A stretch of 64,000 bases of DNA from Flavobacterium noncentrifugens. Its GTDB lineage: Bacteria > Bacteroidota > Bacteroidia > Flavobacteriales > Flavobacteriaceae. Below are positions 25,095 through 32,492 of the stretch, in pieces. Position 1 is the first letter of the stretch. Each line of letters begins with the position of its first letter. Where the stretch lies: NCBI RefSeq assembly GCF_900100375.1, contig NZ_FNEZ01000004.1:186001-250000 (forward strand). Direction: 5' to 3'. A program made the translations under genes and the position numbers. The notes beneath the pieces were generated by a model. That model had not been told where the DNA came from. It made no database searches and saw only the letters and a program-made list of their open reading frames with translations.

Positions 25095-25121
25095 AAAAAT
25101 CTCCATTATGGAGATTTTTTT
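25095..25121. terminator. Terminator after the acidic-protein run
   Basis: AAAATCTCCA and TGGAGATTTT form a 10-bp stem with a 3-nt loop and flanking A and T runs on both sides, so it can end both the plus-strand run and, in part, the converging E1 gene. Confidence 0.88.
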
Positions 25122-25148
25122 ATGCCTGATATTAAAGGAATTTTTATT

Positions 25149-27125
25149 TTAATAAGCCATCAATTCTTTTAAAGCCTTTTCAAACCTGCCTTTTGGCAAA
25201 TACTGGTCCTCAAGCGCTTTAGTAAACGGGATCGGGCTGTCTAAACTTGCGACGCGTTTTACAGGGCCGTCGAGATATTCAAAACAATCTTCCATGATCA
25301 TCGCTGAAATATCGCTCGCAATGCCGCCAAACATACTATCTTCCTGAAGGATAATGACTTTGTTTGTTTTCTTTACGGATGCATAAACCGTTTCCTTATC
25401 CAATGGCTGTAACGTTCTGAGATCAATTAAATCAGCAGAAATTTCCGGGTTTTTATCCAATGTTTCCAAAGCCCAATGAACCGCTGCTCCGAAAGATATT
25501 ATTGTAACGTCTTTTCCTTCTTTTAAAATTGCGGCTTTCCCGAGAGGCAATGTATAATATGCTGTGGGAACTTCCTGATAAACGCTTCTGTATAGTTGCT
25601 TGTGCTCAAAAAACATCACTGGGTTCGGGTCGTTGATCGAAGCATTCAAAAGTCCTTTAGCATCGTATGGAAACGCCGGATAAACAACTTTCAATCCTGG
25701 CGTTTTTGTAAACCACGCTTCATTGGTTTGTGAATGGAACGGACCGGCCTGTGTTCCGCCGCCGCAAGGCATCCTTACAACGACATCGGCATTTTCCTGC
25801 CATCGGTAATGGACTTTTGCAAGATAATTTACAATCGGGTTGAACCCTGTGGAAACAAAATCGGCAAATTGCATTTCGACAATCGCTTTGTAACCATTGA
25901 TCGATAAACCCATTCCGGCAGAAACGACTGCACTTTCACATATTGGCGTATTGATCACACGTTCTTTTCCAAATTCAGCCACAAAACCATCGGTAATTTT
26001 AAATGCGCCGCCATATTCTGCAATGTCCTGCCCCATGATCACAAGGTTTTCGTGGCGTTGCATTGATTGTTTTAAACTTTGTGAAAGTGCATCGATGAAA
26101 CGGATGTTTTCTTTTTCACCTGAAGGTTTAACATCTTCAAAATCATAAGGTTTGTACACATCATTTAATTCATCTTCATAAGTGGCAACTATATCTGCTT
26201 CAGTATTTGCAAGTAGTAAATTGTCGTCAATTTCTTTCTTGATTTCGGCACGCAATTTTTCGTCCAGATCAGATGAAAGGATATTTTGCTTTAGTAAATA
26301 CGTTCTGTAATTGTCTACCGGATCTTTTTCGCCCCACATGTCCATCAATTCCTGCGGTACATATTTGGTTCCGCTGGCTTCTTCATGCCCGCGCATCCTG
26401 AATGTTTTGAATTCGATTAAAACCGGACGCGGCTTTATGCGCATCGATTCGACGATATCTTGCAATTCGCCAAAGACTTCAAGAATGTTATTTCCGTCAA
26501 TTATGTGCGCTTCCATTCCGTAACCAATGCCTTTATCTGCAAGATTTTCACAACGGTATTGCTCGTTTGTTGGTGTTGATAATCCGTAACCGTTATTTTC
26601 AATAACAAATAAAACCGGCAAATCCCAAACCGAAGCAATGTTTAAAGCTTCATGGAAATCGCCTTCACTTGTTGCACCTTCTCCGGTAAAAACCGCAGTT
26701 ACTTTTCCGTTTTTCTTTAATTTGTTGGCCAATGCGATTCCGTCAGCGACACCAAGTTGTGGCCCGAGATGCGAAATCATACCTATAATCTTATATTCCT
26801 GAGTTCCGAAATGAAAAGAACGGTCGCGCCCTTTGGTAAAGCCGCTCGCTTTTCCCTGCCATTGTGAGAACAATCGGTGCAACGGAATGTCGCGCCCTGT
26901 GAAAACACCAAGGTTTCGGTGCATCGGTAAAATGTATTCGTCTTTGCCTAAAACGGCTGTGATCCCAACAGAAATCGCTTCCTGCCCGATTCCCGAGAAC
27001 CATTTGGATACTTTCCCCTGACGGATCAGGATCAGCATTTTTTCTTCAATAAGCCTTGGCTTTAAAAGCCTTTTGTATAAATCTAATAATTGGTCGTCGG
27101 ATAAATTTCTTCTTTCAAAATTCAT
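25149..27125 (-). CDS. 2-oxoacid dehydrogenase E1, alpha-beta fusion
   Basis: The 658-residue product joins E1 alpha and E1 beta in one chain. The alpha half (1 to ~320) has the thiamine diphosphate motif GEGATSEGDFHEALN followed by IENNGYGLSTP. The beta half (~340-658) has IMGQDIAEYGGAFK, RVINTPICESAV and QLYRSVYQEVP. Such fusions in Bacteroidota are annotated as branched-chain 2-oxoacid or acetoin-type dehydrogenase E1. The E2 and E3 genes are not in this window. I prefer Met at 27125 because a -7 box overlaps the longer start at 27161. Confidence 0.9.
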   Translation of the reverse strand: MNFERRNLSDDQLLDLYKRLLKPRLIEEKMLILIRQGKVSKWFSGIGQEAISVGITAVLGKDEYILPMHRNLGVFTGRDIPLHRLFSQWQGKASGFTKGRDRSFHFGTQEYKIIGMISHLGPQLGVADGIALANKLKKNGKVTAVFTGEGATSEGDFHEALNIASVWDLPVLFVIENNGYGLSTPTNEQYRCENLADKGIGYGMEAHIIDGNNILEVFGELQDIVESMRIKPRPVLIEFKTFRMRGHEEASGTKYVPQELMDMWGEKDPVDNYRTYLLKQNILSSDLDEKLRAEIKKEIDDNLLLANTEADIVATYEDELNDVYKPYDFEDVKPSGEKENIRFIDALSQSLKQSMQRHENLVIMGQDIAEYGGAFKITDGFVAEFGKERVINTPICESAVVSAGMGLSINGYKAIVEMQFADFVSTGFNPIVNYLAKVHYRWQENADVVVRMPCGGGTQAGPFHSQTNEAWFTKTPGLKVVYPAFPYDAKGLLNASINDPNPVMFFEHKQLYRSVYQEVPTAYYTLPLGKAAILKEGKDVTIISFGAAVHWALETLDKNPEISADLIDLRTLQPLDKETVYASVKKTNKVIILQEDSMFGGIASDISAMIMEDCFEYLDGPVKRVASLDSPIPFTKALEDQYLPKGRFEKALKELMAY

Positions 27126-27158
27126 TGGGCACAGAATATTTTTCGTTAAAAAACTCTT

Positions 27159-27166
27159 CAAAAGTA
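27159..27166 (-). promoter_or_regulatory. -7 box TACTTTTG for the E1 gene
   Basis: Read on the minus strand, TACTTTTG matches TAnnTTTG. It overlaps the longer possible start codon at 27161, so it decides in favour of the start at 27125. Confidence 0.55.
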
Positions 27167-27250
27167 TAAAAAAATTACAGTATAGTCTTATTTTGTTCTG
27201 ATTTTTTAAATTGTTGATAACTTATGCGTTCCTTTTTTCAAATTATTCTA

Positions 27251-27258
27251 TACTTTTG
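27251..27258 (+). promoter_or_regulatory. -7 box TACTTTTG for the oxygenase gene
   Basis: TACTTTTG matches TAnnTTTG exactly, 51 bp before ATG 27310. It lies inside the longer frame that starts at 27211, which argues against that start. Confidence 0.55.
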
Positions 27259-27309
27259 TTTTTACGAGGCCTGACGGCTAGCAAAGTTATTAACAAATAT
27301 TTTTTAGTA

Positions 27310-28260
27310 ATGCAAAATATTCCTAGTGTTGACTTGCGTGATTTCCTTTCGGACGATCCGAAACGTAAACAAAAATTTGTAAATGAAATCGGAAAAGCCT
27401 TCGAAGATATTGGCTTCGTGGCATTAAAAGGTCATTTTTTAGATGACAAACTGGTAGATGAATTGTATAGCGAGATCCGAAGTTTTTTCGCTTTGCCATT
27501 GGAAACCAAATACAGTTATGAAATTCCTGGAATCGGCGGCCAGCGCGGTTATGTTTCTTTCGGAAAAGAACATGCAAAAGGAAGAAAAGAAGGCGATCTG
27601 AAAGAATTTTGGCATTTTGGGCAGTATGTAGATAAAGATTCGAAATATGCTTCGGAATATCCAGATAATGTAGAAGTAAAAGAGTTGCCGCGTTTCAATT
27701 CCATTGGAAAAGAAGCCTATCAAATGCTTGAAAAAACCGGAATTTACGTATTGCGAGCATTAGCATTGCATTTAGGCCTGGATGAATTTTACTTTGACAA
27801 TTACGGAAAACAAGGGAATTCCATCCTTCGCCCAATCCATTATCCACCCATTACATCTGAACCTGAAAATGCCATTCGTGCAGCAGCCCATGGCGATATC
27901 AATCTGATTACTTTATTAATGGGCGCTCAGGGAAAAGGTTTGCAAGTTCAAAACCATGATGACGAATGGATTGATGCTATGGCAGAACCAGACGAATTGG
28001 TCATCAACGTGGGCGACATGCTGTCAAGGCATACAAACAATAAATTGAAATCTACGATTCACCAGGTTGTTAATCCGCCAAGAGAATTGTGGGGCACTTC
28101 GCGTTATTCAGTTCCATTTTTCATGCATCCGGTAAGCGACATGAAACTTGATGTTTTAGACAATTGTATTGATGCCGAAAACCCAAAATTATACGACGAT
28201 ATTACGGCCGGGGAATTCCTGCACGAACGTTTGGTTGATTTGGGATTGATCAAGAAATAA
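27310..28260 (+). CDS. Isopenicillin N synthase-like Fe(II)/2-oxoglutarate oxygenase
   Basis: The 316-residue product starts MQNIPSVDLRDFLSDD and has the double-stranded beta-helix iron site: HGDIN (H-x-D) near residue 195, then a distal histidine in LKSTIHQVVNP near 255, and RYSVPFFMHP with the Arg-x-Ser that binds 2-oxoglutarate. N-terminal GFVALKGH is the usual DIOX_N feature. These enzymes oxidise small molecules; the substrate is unknown. It is divergent from the E1 gene and has its own promoter and terminator. Confidence 0.85.
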   Translation: MQNIPSVDLRDFLSDDPKRKQKFVNEIGKAFEDIGFVALKGHFLDDKLVDELYSEIRSFFALPLETKYSYEIPGIGGQRGYVSFGKEHAKGRKEGDLKEFWHFGQYVDKDSKYASEYPDNVEVKELPRFNSIGKEAYQMLEKTGIYVLRALALHLGLDEFYFDNYGKQGNSILRPIHYPPITSEPENAIRAAAHGDINLITLLMGAQGKGLQVQNHDDEWIDAMAEPDELVINVGDMLSRHTNNKLKSTIHQVVNPPRELWGTSRYSVPFFMHPVSDMKLDVLDNCIDAENPKLYDDITAGEFLHERLVDLGLIKK

Positions 28261-28280
28261 TTTACTTTTATACCTTTTTG

Positions 28281-28319
28281 AAAAGACATTGGGTTCGCTT
28301 GATGTCTTTTTCTTTTTTT
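28281..28319 (+). terminator. Terminator of the oxygenase gene
   Basis: AAAAGACAT (28281-28289) pairs with ATGTCTTTT (28302-28310) and a T-rich tail follows. It sits 20 bp after the stop codon. Confidence 0.88.
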
Positions 28320-28329
28320 AATCTTTCAT

Positions 28330-28662
28330 ATGGATTTACAAGACCAACTAAAAAACCTTTTCCCAGACCACGAACCTTCACAGGAAATCGAAGAAACTTC
28401 ATCCGAACCCAAAGCACTCTGGGTCCAAAAAGACCCTATGATCTGCAAATACGAACGAAGAAAAGGAAAAGCAACAACCATCATCGAAGGCTACACAGGC
28501 TCTGAAGAAGATTTTAAAATCCTTGCTAAAGAACTCAAAACAAAACTCAGCGTTGGCGGCACCTTCAAAGACGATTCGATCATCATCCAAGGTGATTACC
28601 GTGACAAAATCATGGCGATATTAAAAGAAAAAGGCTTCAAAGTCAAGCGCGTCGGTGGATAA
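28330..28662 (+). CDS. SUI1/eIF1-like translation factor
   Basis: The 110-residue product has an acidic, variable N-terminus and a C-terminal SUI1 fold from about residue 40: ERRKGKATTIIEGY, FKILAKELKTKLSVGGTFK and IIIQGDYRDKIMAILKEKGFKVKR. Bacterial members (YciH type) bind the 30S subunit and influence start-site fidelity. It begins right after the terminator of the oxygenase gene and precedes the phosphorylase gene by 69 bp. Confidence 0.9.
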   Translation: MDLQDQLKNLFPDHEPSQEIEETSSEPKALWVQKDPMICKYERRKGKATTIIEGYTGSEEDFKILAKELKTKLSVGGTFKDDSIIIQGDYRDKIMAILKEKGFKVKRVGG

Positions 28663-28731
28663 CACTTCCAGATTCAAAAATTAAATTTCAAATAAAAACC
28701 AGTAAATCTGCAACCTAGCAATTCAAAAAAA

Positions 28732-29601
28732 ATGATCCAATCATCTGAACTCATATTAAACCCTGACGGCAGCGTCTACCATTTAAATCTAAAGCCCGAA
28801 CACATCGCGCACGACATCATTTTCGTAGGCGATCAAAACCGTGTCGAAAAAATCACGCAGTTCTTCGACAGCATCGAATTTTCTACCCAAAAACGCGAAT
28901 TCAAAACGCAAACCGGAATCTTCAAAGGAAAAAGAATTACAGTGATGTCAACAGGAATCGGACCAGACAATATCGACATTGTCATCAACGAACTCGACGC
29001 TTTGGTCAATATCGACCTCGAAACCAAGATGCCGAAAGAAAATCTTACTTCATTAAACATCATCCGAATCGGAACTTCAGGTTCACTGCAAGCCGACATT
29101 CCTGTCGACAGTTTCGTATTGTCAAAATTCGGACTTGGCCTCGACAATATGCTCCGCTCCTATCTCATCGACGAAGTTTCCCTATCTGCAATCGAAGAAG
29201 CATTCATCAACCATACAAACTGGGATTTGAAAAAAGGAAAACCTTATGTGATTCCGTGTTCTTCAACACTCGAAAAAATCATCGAAAGCGACAAAATGCA
29301 CAAAGGAATTACTGCAACTGCCGGAGGTTTCTACGGCCCGCAAGGCCGCGTTTTGAGATTGCCTATCCAGGATGAAAAGCTAAATTCCAAAATGGACAAT
29401 TTCAATTTCGACAACAACAGGATTACGAACCTCGAAATGGAAACGGCTGCGATCTACGGACTTTCAGCGCTTTTGGGCCACAACGCTTTGTCTTTAAATG
29501 CGATTATTGCAAACCGCGCTTCGGGTACATTCAGCGAAGATCCATATAAAGCCGTTGATGCATTGATCACTTACACTTTAGAAAAACTGGCTAATAATTA
29601 A
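28732..29601 (+). CDS. Nucleoside phosphorylase (uridine phosphorylase-like)
   Basis: The 289-residue product has the PNP/UDP phosphorylase layout: FVGDQNRVEKI near residue 30, VMSTGIGPDNIDIV near 80 with the phosphate-binding pattern, IIRIGTSGSLQ near 115 and NLEMETAAIYGLSALLGH near 235, where the Met-Glu-Thr binds ribose. It should split a nucleoside with phosphate into base and ribose-1-phosphate. The base cannot be assigned from sequence, but the length and N-terminal region resemble pyrimidine enzymes. Confidence 0.88.
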   Translation: MIQSSELILNPDGSVYHLNLKPEHIAHDIIFVGDQNRVEKITQFFDSIEFSTQKREFKTQTGIFKGKRITVMSTGIGPDNIDIVINELDALVNIDLETKMPKENLTSLNIIRIGTSGSLQADIPVDSFVLSKFGLGLDNMLRSYLIDEVSLSAIEEAFINHTNWDLKKGKPYVIPCSSTLEKIIESDKMHKGITATAGGFYGPQGRVLRLPIQDEKLNSKMDNFNFDNNRITNLEMETAAIYGLSALLGHNALSLNAIIANRASGTFSEDPYKAVDALITYTLEKLANN

Positions 29602-29610
29602 TTTTTTAAG

Positions 29611-29697
29611 AGCTTTTTCCCGCTATCCGCTGCAATCTTTTTATGGATCCGCTGCGCTGCGCCATAAAAAGGATTTCCGCTGCTATCGGGGCTAGGC
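29611..29697 (-). repeat. REP-like dispersed element, well-kept copy
   Basis: Read on the minus strand it holds TAGCCCCGATAGCAGCGG, AATCCTTTTTATGG, CCATAAAAAGATTGC and GCGGGAAAAAGCT. The inner words form a long imperfect hairpin centred on GGATCC-type sequence. It is inverted relative to the copy at 56753-56887. Confidence 0.75.
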
Positions 29698-29880
29698 ATT
29701 CAACCATGAAACAGCCATTCAAAAAATAGAAGACCAAATCAATAACGTGAAAACTAGTTCAGGGATCAATTGATAATGGATAATTCGGGAAACTCATAAA
29801 CTTTGCAACTTTATTACTCCAAAAACCATTAATAATTCAAAAAAACTTAGGTATTTAGGTACTTCCAACTCAGCAACTCT

Positions 29881-30732
29881 ATGAAAACCATCAAAATAGC
29901 CGGCGTTCCGGAACACTTTAACTTACCCTGGCAGCTTTGCATCGAAAACGGCGAATTCGAAGTTGAAGGCATTGACCTGCAATGGACAAACATTCCGGAA
30001 GGAACCGGAAAACTCTGCCAAATGCTGCGTGACGGCGAAACCGACATTGCGGTGATTCTAACCGAAGGAATTGTCAAAGATATTATTGCCGGAAATCCGT
30101 CAAAAATTGTTCAGGTTTATGTTCAATCGCCATTAATCTGGGGCATTCACGTTGCAGCAAATTCTAAATTCCAAACACTTTCCGATCTCGAAAATACCAA
30201 AGCCGCGATCAGCCGAAAAGGTTCGGGATCTGAATTGATGGCTTATGTGAATGCCGGAAATCAAAACTGGAACACTCAAAACCTACAATTTGAAATCGTA
30301 AATACCATTGACGGCGCAGTCGAAGCATTGACAAACGGCACCGCCGATTATTTTATGTGGGAACGTTTCATGACCAAACCGCTTGTCGACAAGGGCATTT
30401 TTCGCCGCATAACAGATTGCCCGACACCCTGGCCTTCATTTGTAATTGCCGTTCGCGATGAAGCGCTTGAAAAACATACGGGAACAATAAAACGAATTCT
30501 CGAAATCATCAACAATACAACGATCGAATTCAAAGACATCCCGAGCATCGACCGCACTTTGGCGTCTCGTTACCAGCAAAAACCCGAAGACATTCGCGAG
30601 TGGCTTTCACTAACCAAATGGTCACAGAAAAATTTATCAGAAGAAATGTTAAACAAAGTTCAAAATCAGTTGCTTGAACTTTCTATTATCGATAAAAAAG
30701 GTACTTTTGCTCAAATTGTAAAATCGCTGTAG
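29881..30732 (+). CDS. Periplasmic-binding-protein-fold protein without a signal peptide
   Basis: The 283-residue product starts MKTIKIAGVPEHFNLPW, directly at the first strand of a type II solute-binding fold, with no signal peptide or lipobox. Further features are EGIDLQWTNIPEGTGKLCQML, DIAVILTEGIVKDII and the hinge region GSGSELMAYVN. No ABC permease or ATPase gene is nearby. Known cytoplasmic proteins of this fold include MqnA/MqnD and THI5-type enzymes, so an enzymatic or ligand-sensing role is possible (inference). The next gene starts 20 bp downstream. Confidence 0.75.
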   Translation: MKTIKIAGVPEHFNLPWQLCIENGEFEVEGIDLQWTNIPEGTGKLCQMLRDGETDIAVILTEGIVKDIIAGNPSKIVQVYVQSPLIWGIHVAANSKFQTLSDLENTKAAISRKGSGSELMAYVNAGNQNWNTQNLQFEIVNTIDGAVEALTNGTADYFMWERFMTKPLVDKGIFRRITDCPTPWPSFVIAVRDEALEKHTGTIKRILEIINNTTIEFKDIPSIDRTLASRYQQKPEDIREWLSLTKWSQKNLSEEMLNKVQNQLLELSIIDKKGTFAQIVKSL

Positions 30733-30751
30733 CTTTTGCAAACCAGGCAAT

Positions 30752-31681
30752 ATGATCAAACTCCGGGATATTCCGTTCCAAAAAATCAGAGACAAACTCC
30801 GGATTAAAAAACCGTGGGACAATGTCATCATTTTTGTACTGAACATCCTGATCGCGATCCCGGTTTTTATCATCATCCACCAGAATATTATCGATCCGAA
30901 CTGGTATTTCCAGATTGACCGGATTTTATTATTTATTGCAATCGTCGCGATCATTCAATTGATTTTGAGATTGTTGCGAACGGTTATCATTTTTTGCATT
31001 GTAGCTTATTTAATCGTGTTGGTTTTCGGAAGTGTTTCCGGAAATTACGGATTTGCCGCAGTAATTGAAGATTACAATTACATGATCTATTCGATGTCAG
31101 ACAGCCCAAATCCGCAGGATTTGATTCTGGCAAAATTACTTCCATTTCCCAATAAATCCAAGATTGAAGATGCCGTCGAATATGAAAATCCAAAAATCCG
31201 GAATTTTGCAGTCATGGCAACAACAAAATATTTTAAAGACATTCGCGGTTATGCCAAATACCGGACGACCATCCAGTGCTTTGCCGTTTTTAAAGAAATA
31301 AACAGCAGATGGAACTATGTTAGCGATCCCAAAGGGCGTGATTACATTGCCAAAGCAACGGAATCTTTGATGTATTTGTCAGGCGATTGCGACGACCATT
31401 CTGTTTTAATGGCAGCTTGTGTCAAATCGATCGGTGGCACGCCAAGGTTAATCCATACCGGCGGGCACATTTATCCTGAGATCTTAATCGGCGATAAAAA
31501 CGATCTTGAAACGATCAATTACCTGATTAAAAAAATATTGTTTGTAAAAGAAAGTAAGGGCAAACAAATTCATTACCATATTGACGAGCGCGGGCAAATC
31601 TGGCTGAATTTAGATTATACGGCAACTTATCCAGGCGGGCCTTTTATGTCAGAAGAAATTCTCGGCGCTTTAACATTATAA
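30752..31681 (+). CDS. Membrane-anchored transglutaminase-like protein
   Basis: The 309-residue product has three hydrophobic segments in the first ~110 residues (about 25-43, 52-75 and 79-95), then a transglutaminase-like domain. The candidate catalytic triad is the cysteine in LSGDCDDHSVLMAA (about 211), the histidine in TGGHIYPE and the aspartate in WLNLDYTATYPGG. Bacterial members act as cysteine peptidases or peptide ligases, but the substrate is unknown. It is close behind the binding-protein-fold gene and converges on ung. Confidence 0.75.
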   Translation: MIKLRDIPFQKIRDKLRIKKPWDNVIIFVLNILIAIPVFIIIHQNIIDPNWYFQIDRILLFIAIVAIIQLILRLLRTVIIFCIVAYLIVLVFGSVSGNYGFAAVIEDYNYMIYSMSDSPNPQDLILAKLLPFPNKSKIEDAVEYENPKIRNFAVMATTKYFKDIRGYAKYRTTIQCFAVFKEINSRWNYVSDPKGRDYIAKATESLMYLSGDCDDHSVLMAACVKSIGGTPRLIHTGGHIYPEILIGDKNDLETINYLIKKILFVKESKGKQIHYHIDERGQIWLNLDYTATYPGGPFMSEEILGALTL

Positions 31682-31698
31682 GCTTTTTGCCTCCAATT

Positions 31699-32364
31699 CT
31701 ACCATTTTATTGCACGTTTTTCAATACTTTTCAAATACTCATTCGTTTTGCTAAAATGCTTGTTTCCAAACCAATGCCCTTTATTTGCGCTCAACGGGGA
31801 CGGATGCCCCGATTCTAAAACCAAGTGTTTCTCCCGGTTGATCTTCGCGCCTTTTTTCTTCGCATATCCACCCCAAAGCAGGAAAACAACATTTTGCTTT
31901 TCATCAGAAATTTTCTGGATTACAGCATCCGTAAAAGTTTCCCATCCTTTGCCTTGGTGGCTTGCTGCTTCGTGGGCTCGAACCGTTAATACAGCGTTTA
32001 ACAACAATACGCCCTGCGCTGCCCAACGCTCAAGATTCCCGGATTGCGGAAACGGCTGGTTTAAATCATCCTGGATTTCCCGGAAAATATTTTGCAATGA
32101 CGGTGGGAAAGCGACACCGTCACGAACCGAAAAACAAAGTCCGTTTGCCTGTCCCAGCCCATGATATGGATCCTGACCGATGATGACGACTTCAACTTTA
32201 TCAAACGGGCAATGGTCAAAAGCAGCGAAAATTTCTTTTCCCGGCGGATAACATTTGTACGTGGCATATTCCGATTTGACAAAAGAAATCAGGTTTTCGA
32301 AATAAGGTTTCTGGAATTCGCCTTCTAAAACTTCCTTCCACGACGGCTCTATATTGATGTTCAT
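31699..32364 (-). CDS. ung: Uracil-DNA glycosylase, family 1
   Basis: The 221-residue product has the catalytic motif GQDPYHG with Asp65 and the minor-groove loop HPSPLS with His187, both diagnostic for family 1 uracil-DNA glycosylase. It removes uracil from DNA to start base-excision repair. Length is typical. It converges with the transglutaminase-like gene, 17 bp away, and is divergent from the MutS2-like gene, so two DNA-maintenance genes share a 128-bp promoter region. Confidence 0.97.
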   Translation of the reverse strand: MNINIEPSWKEVLEGEFQKPYFENLISFVKSEYATYKCYPPGKEIFAAFDHCPFDKVEVVIIGQDPYHGLGQANGLCFSVRDGVAFPPSLQNIFREIQDDLNQPFPQSGNLERWAAQGVLLLNAVLTVRAHEAASHQGKGWETFTDAVIQKISDEKQNVVFLLWGGYAKKKGAKINREKHLVLESGHPSPLSANKGHWFGNKHFSKTNEYLKSIEKRAIKW

Positions 32365-32380
32365 ATTTTTGGAATTTGGA

Positions 32381-32388
32381 CAAAAATA
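32381..32388 (-). promoter_or_regulatory. -7 box TATTTTTG for ung
   Basis: Read on the minus strand, TATTTTTG matches TAnnTTTG and lies 16 bp upstream of the ung start codon, implying a very short leader. Confidence 0.45.
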
Positions 32389-32459
32389 GCCAATTAAAAA
32401 ATCAAATCCATTGCAGCATTATCTGAATTTCTTGCACCAATACTTTGCTGATTTTTGAG

Positions 32460-32467
32460 TAAATTTG
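32460..32467 (+). promoter_or_regulatory. -7 box TAAATTTG for the MutS2-like gene
   Basis: TAAATTTG matches TAnnTTTG and lies 25 bp before ATG 32493, which favours that start over the in-frame codon at 32478. Confidence 0.5.
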
Positions 32468-32492
32468 CATAGAAAAATTGCCCGAAAGAAAA

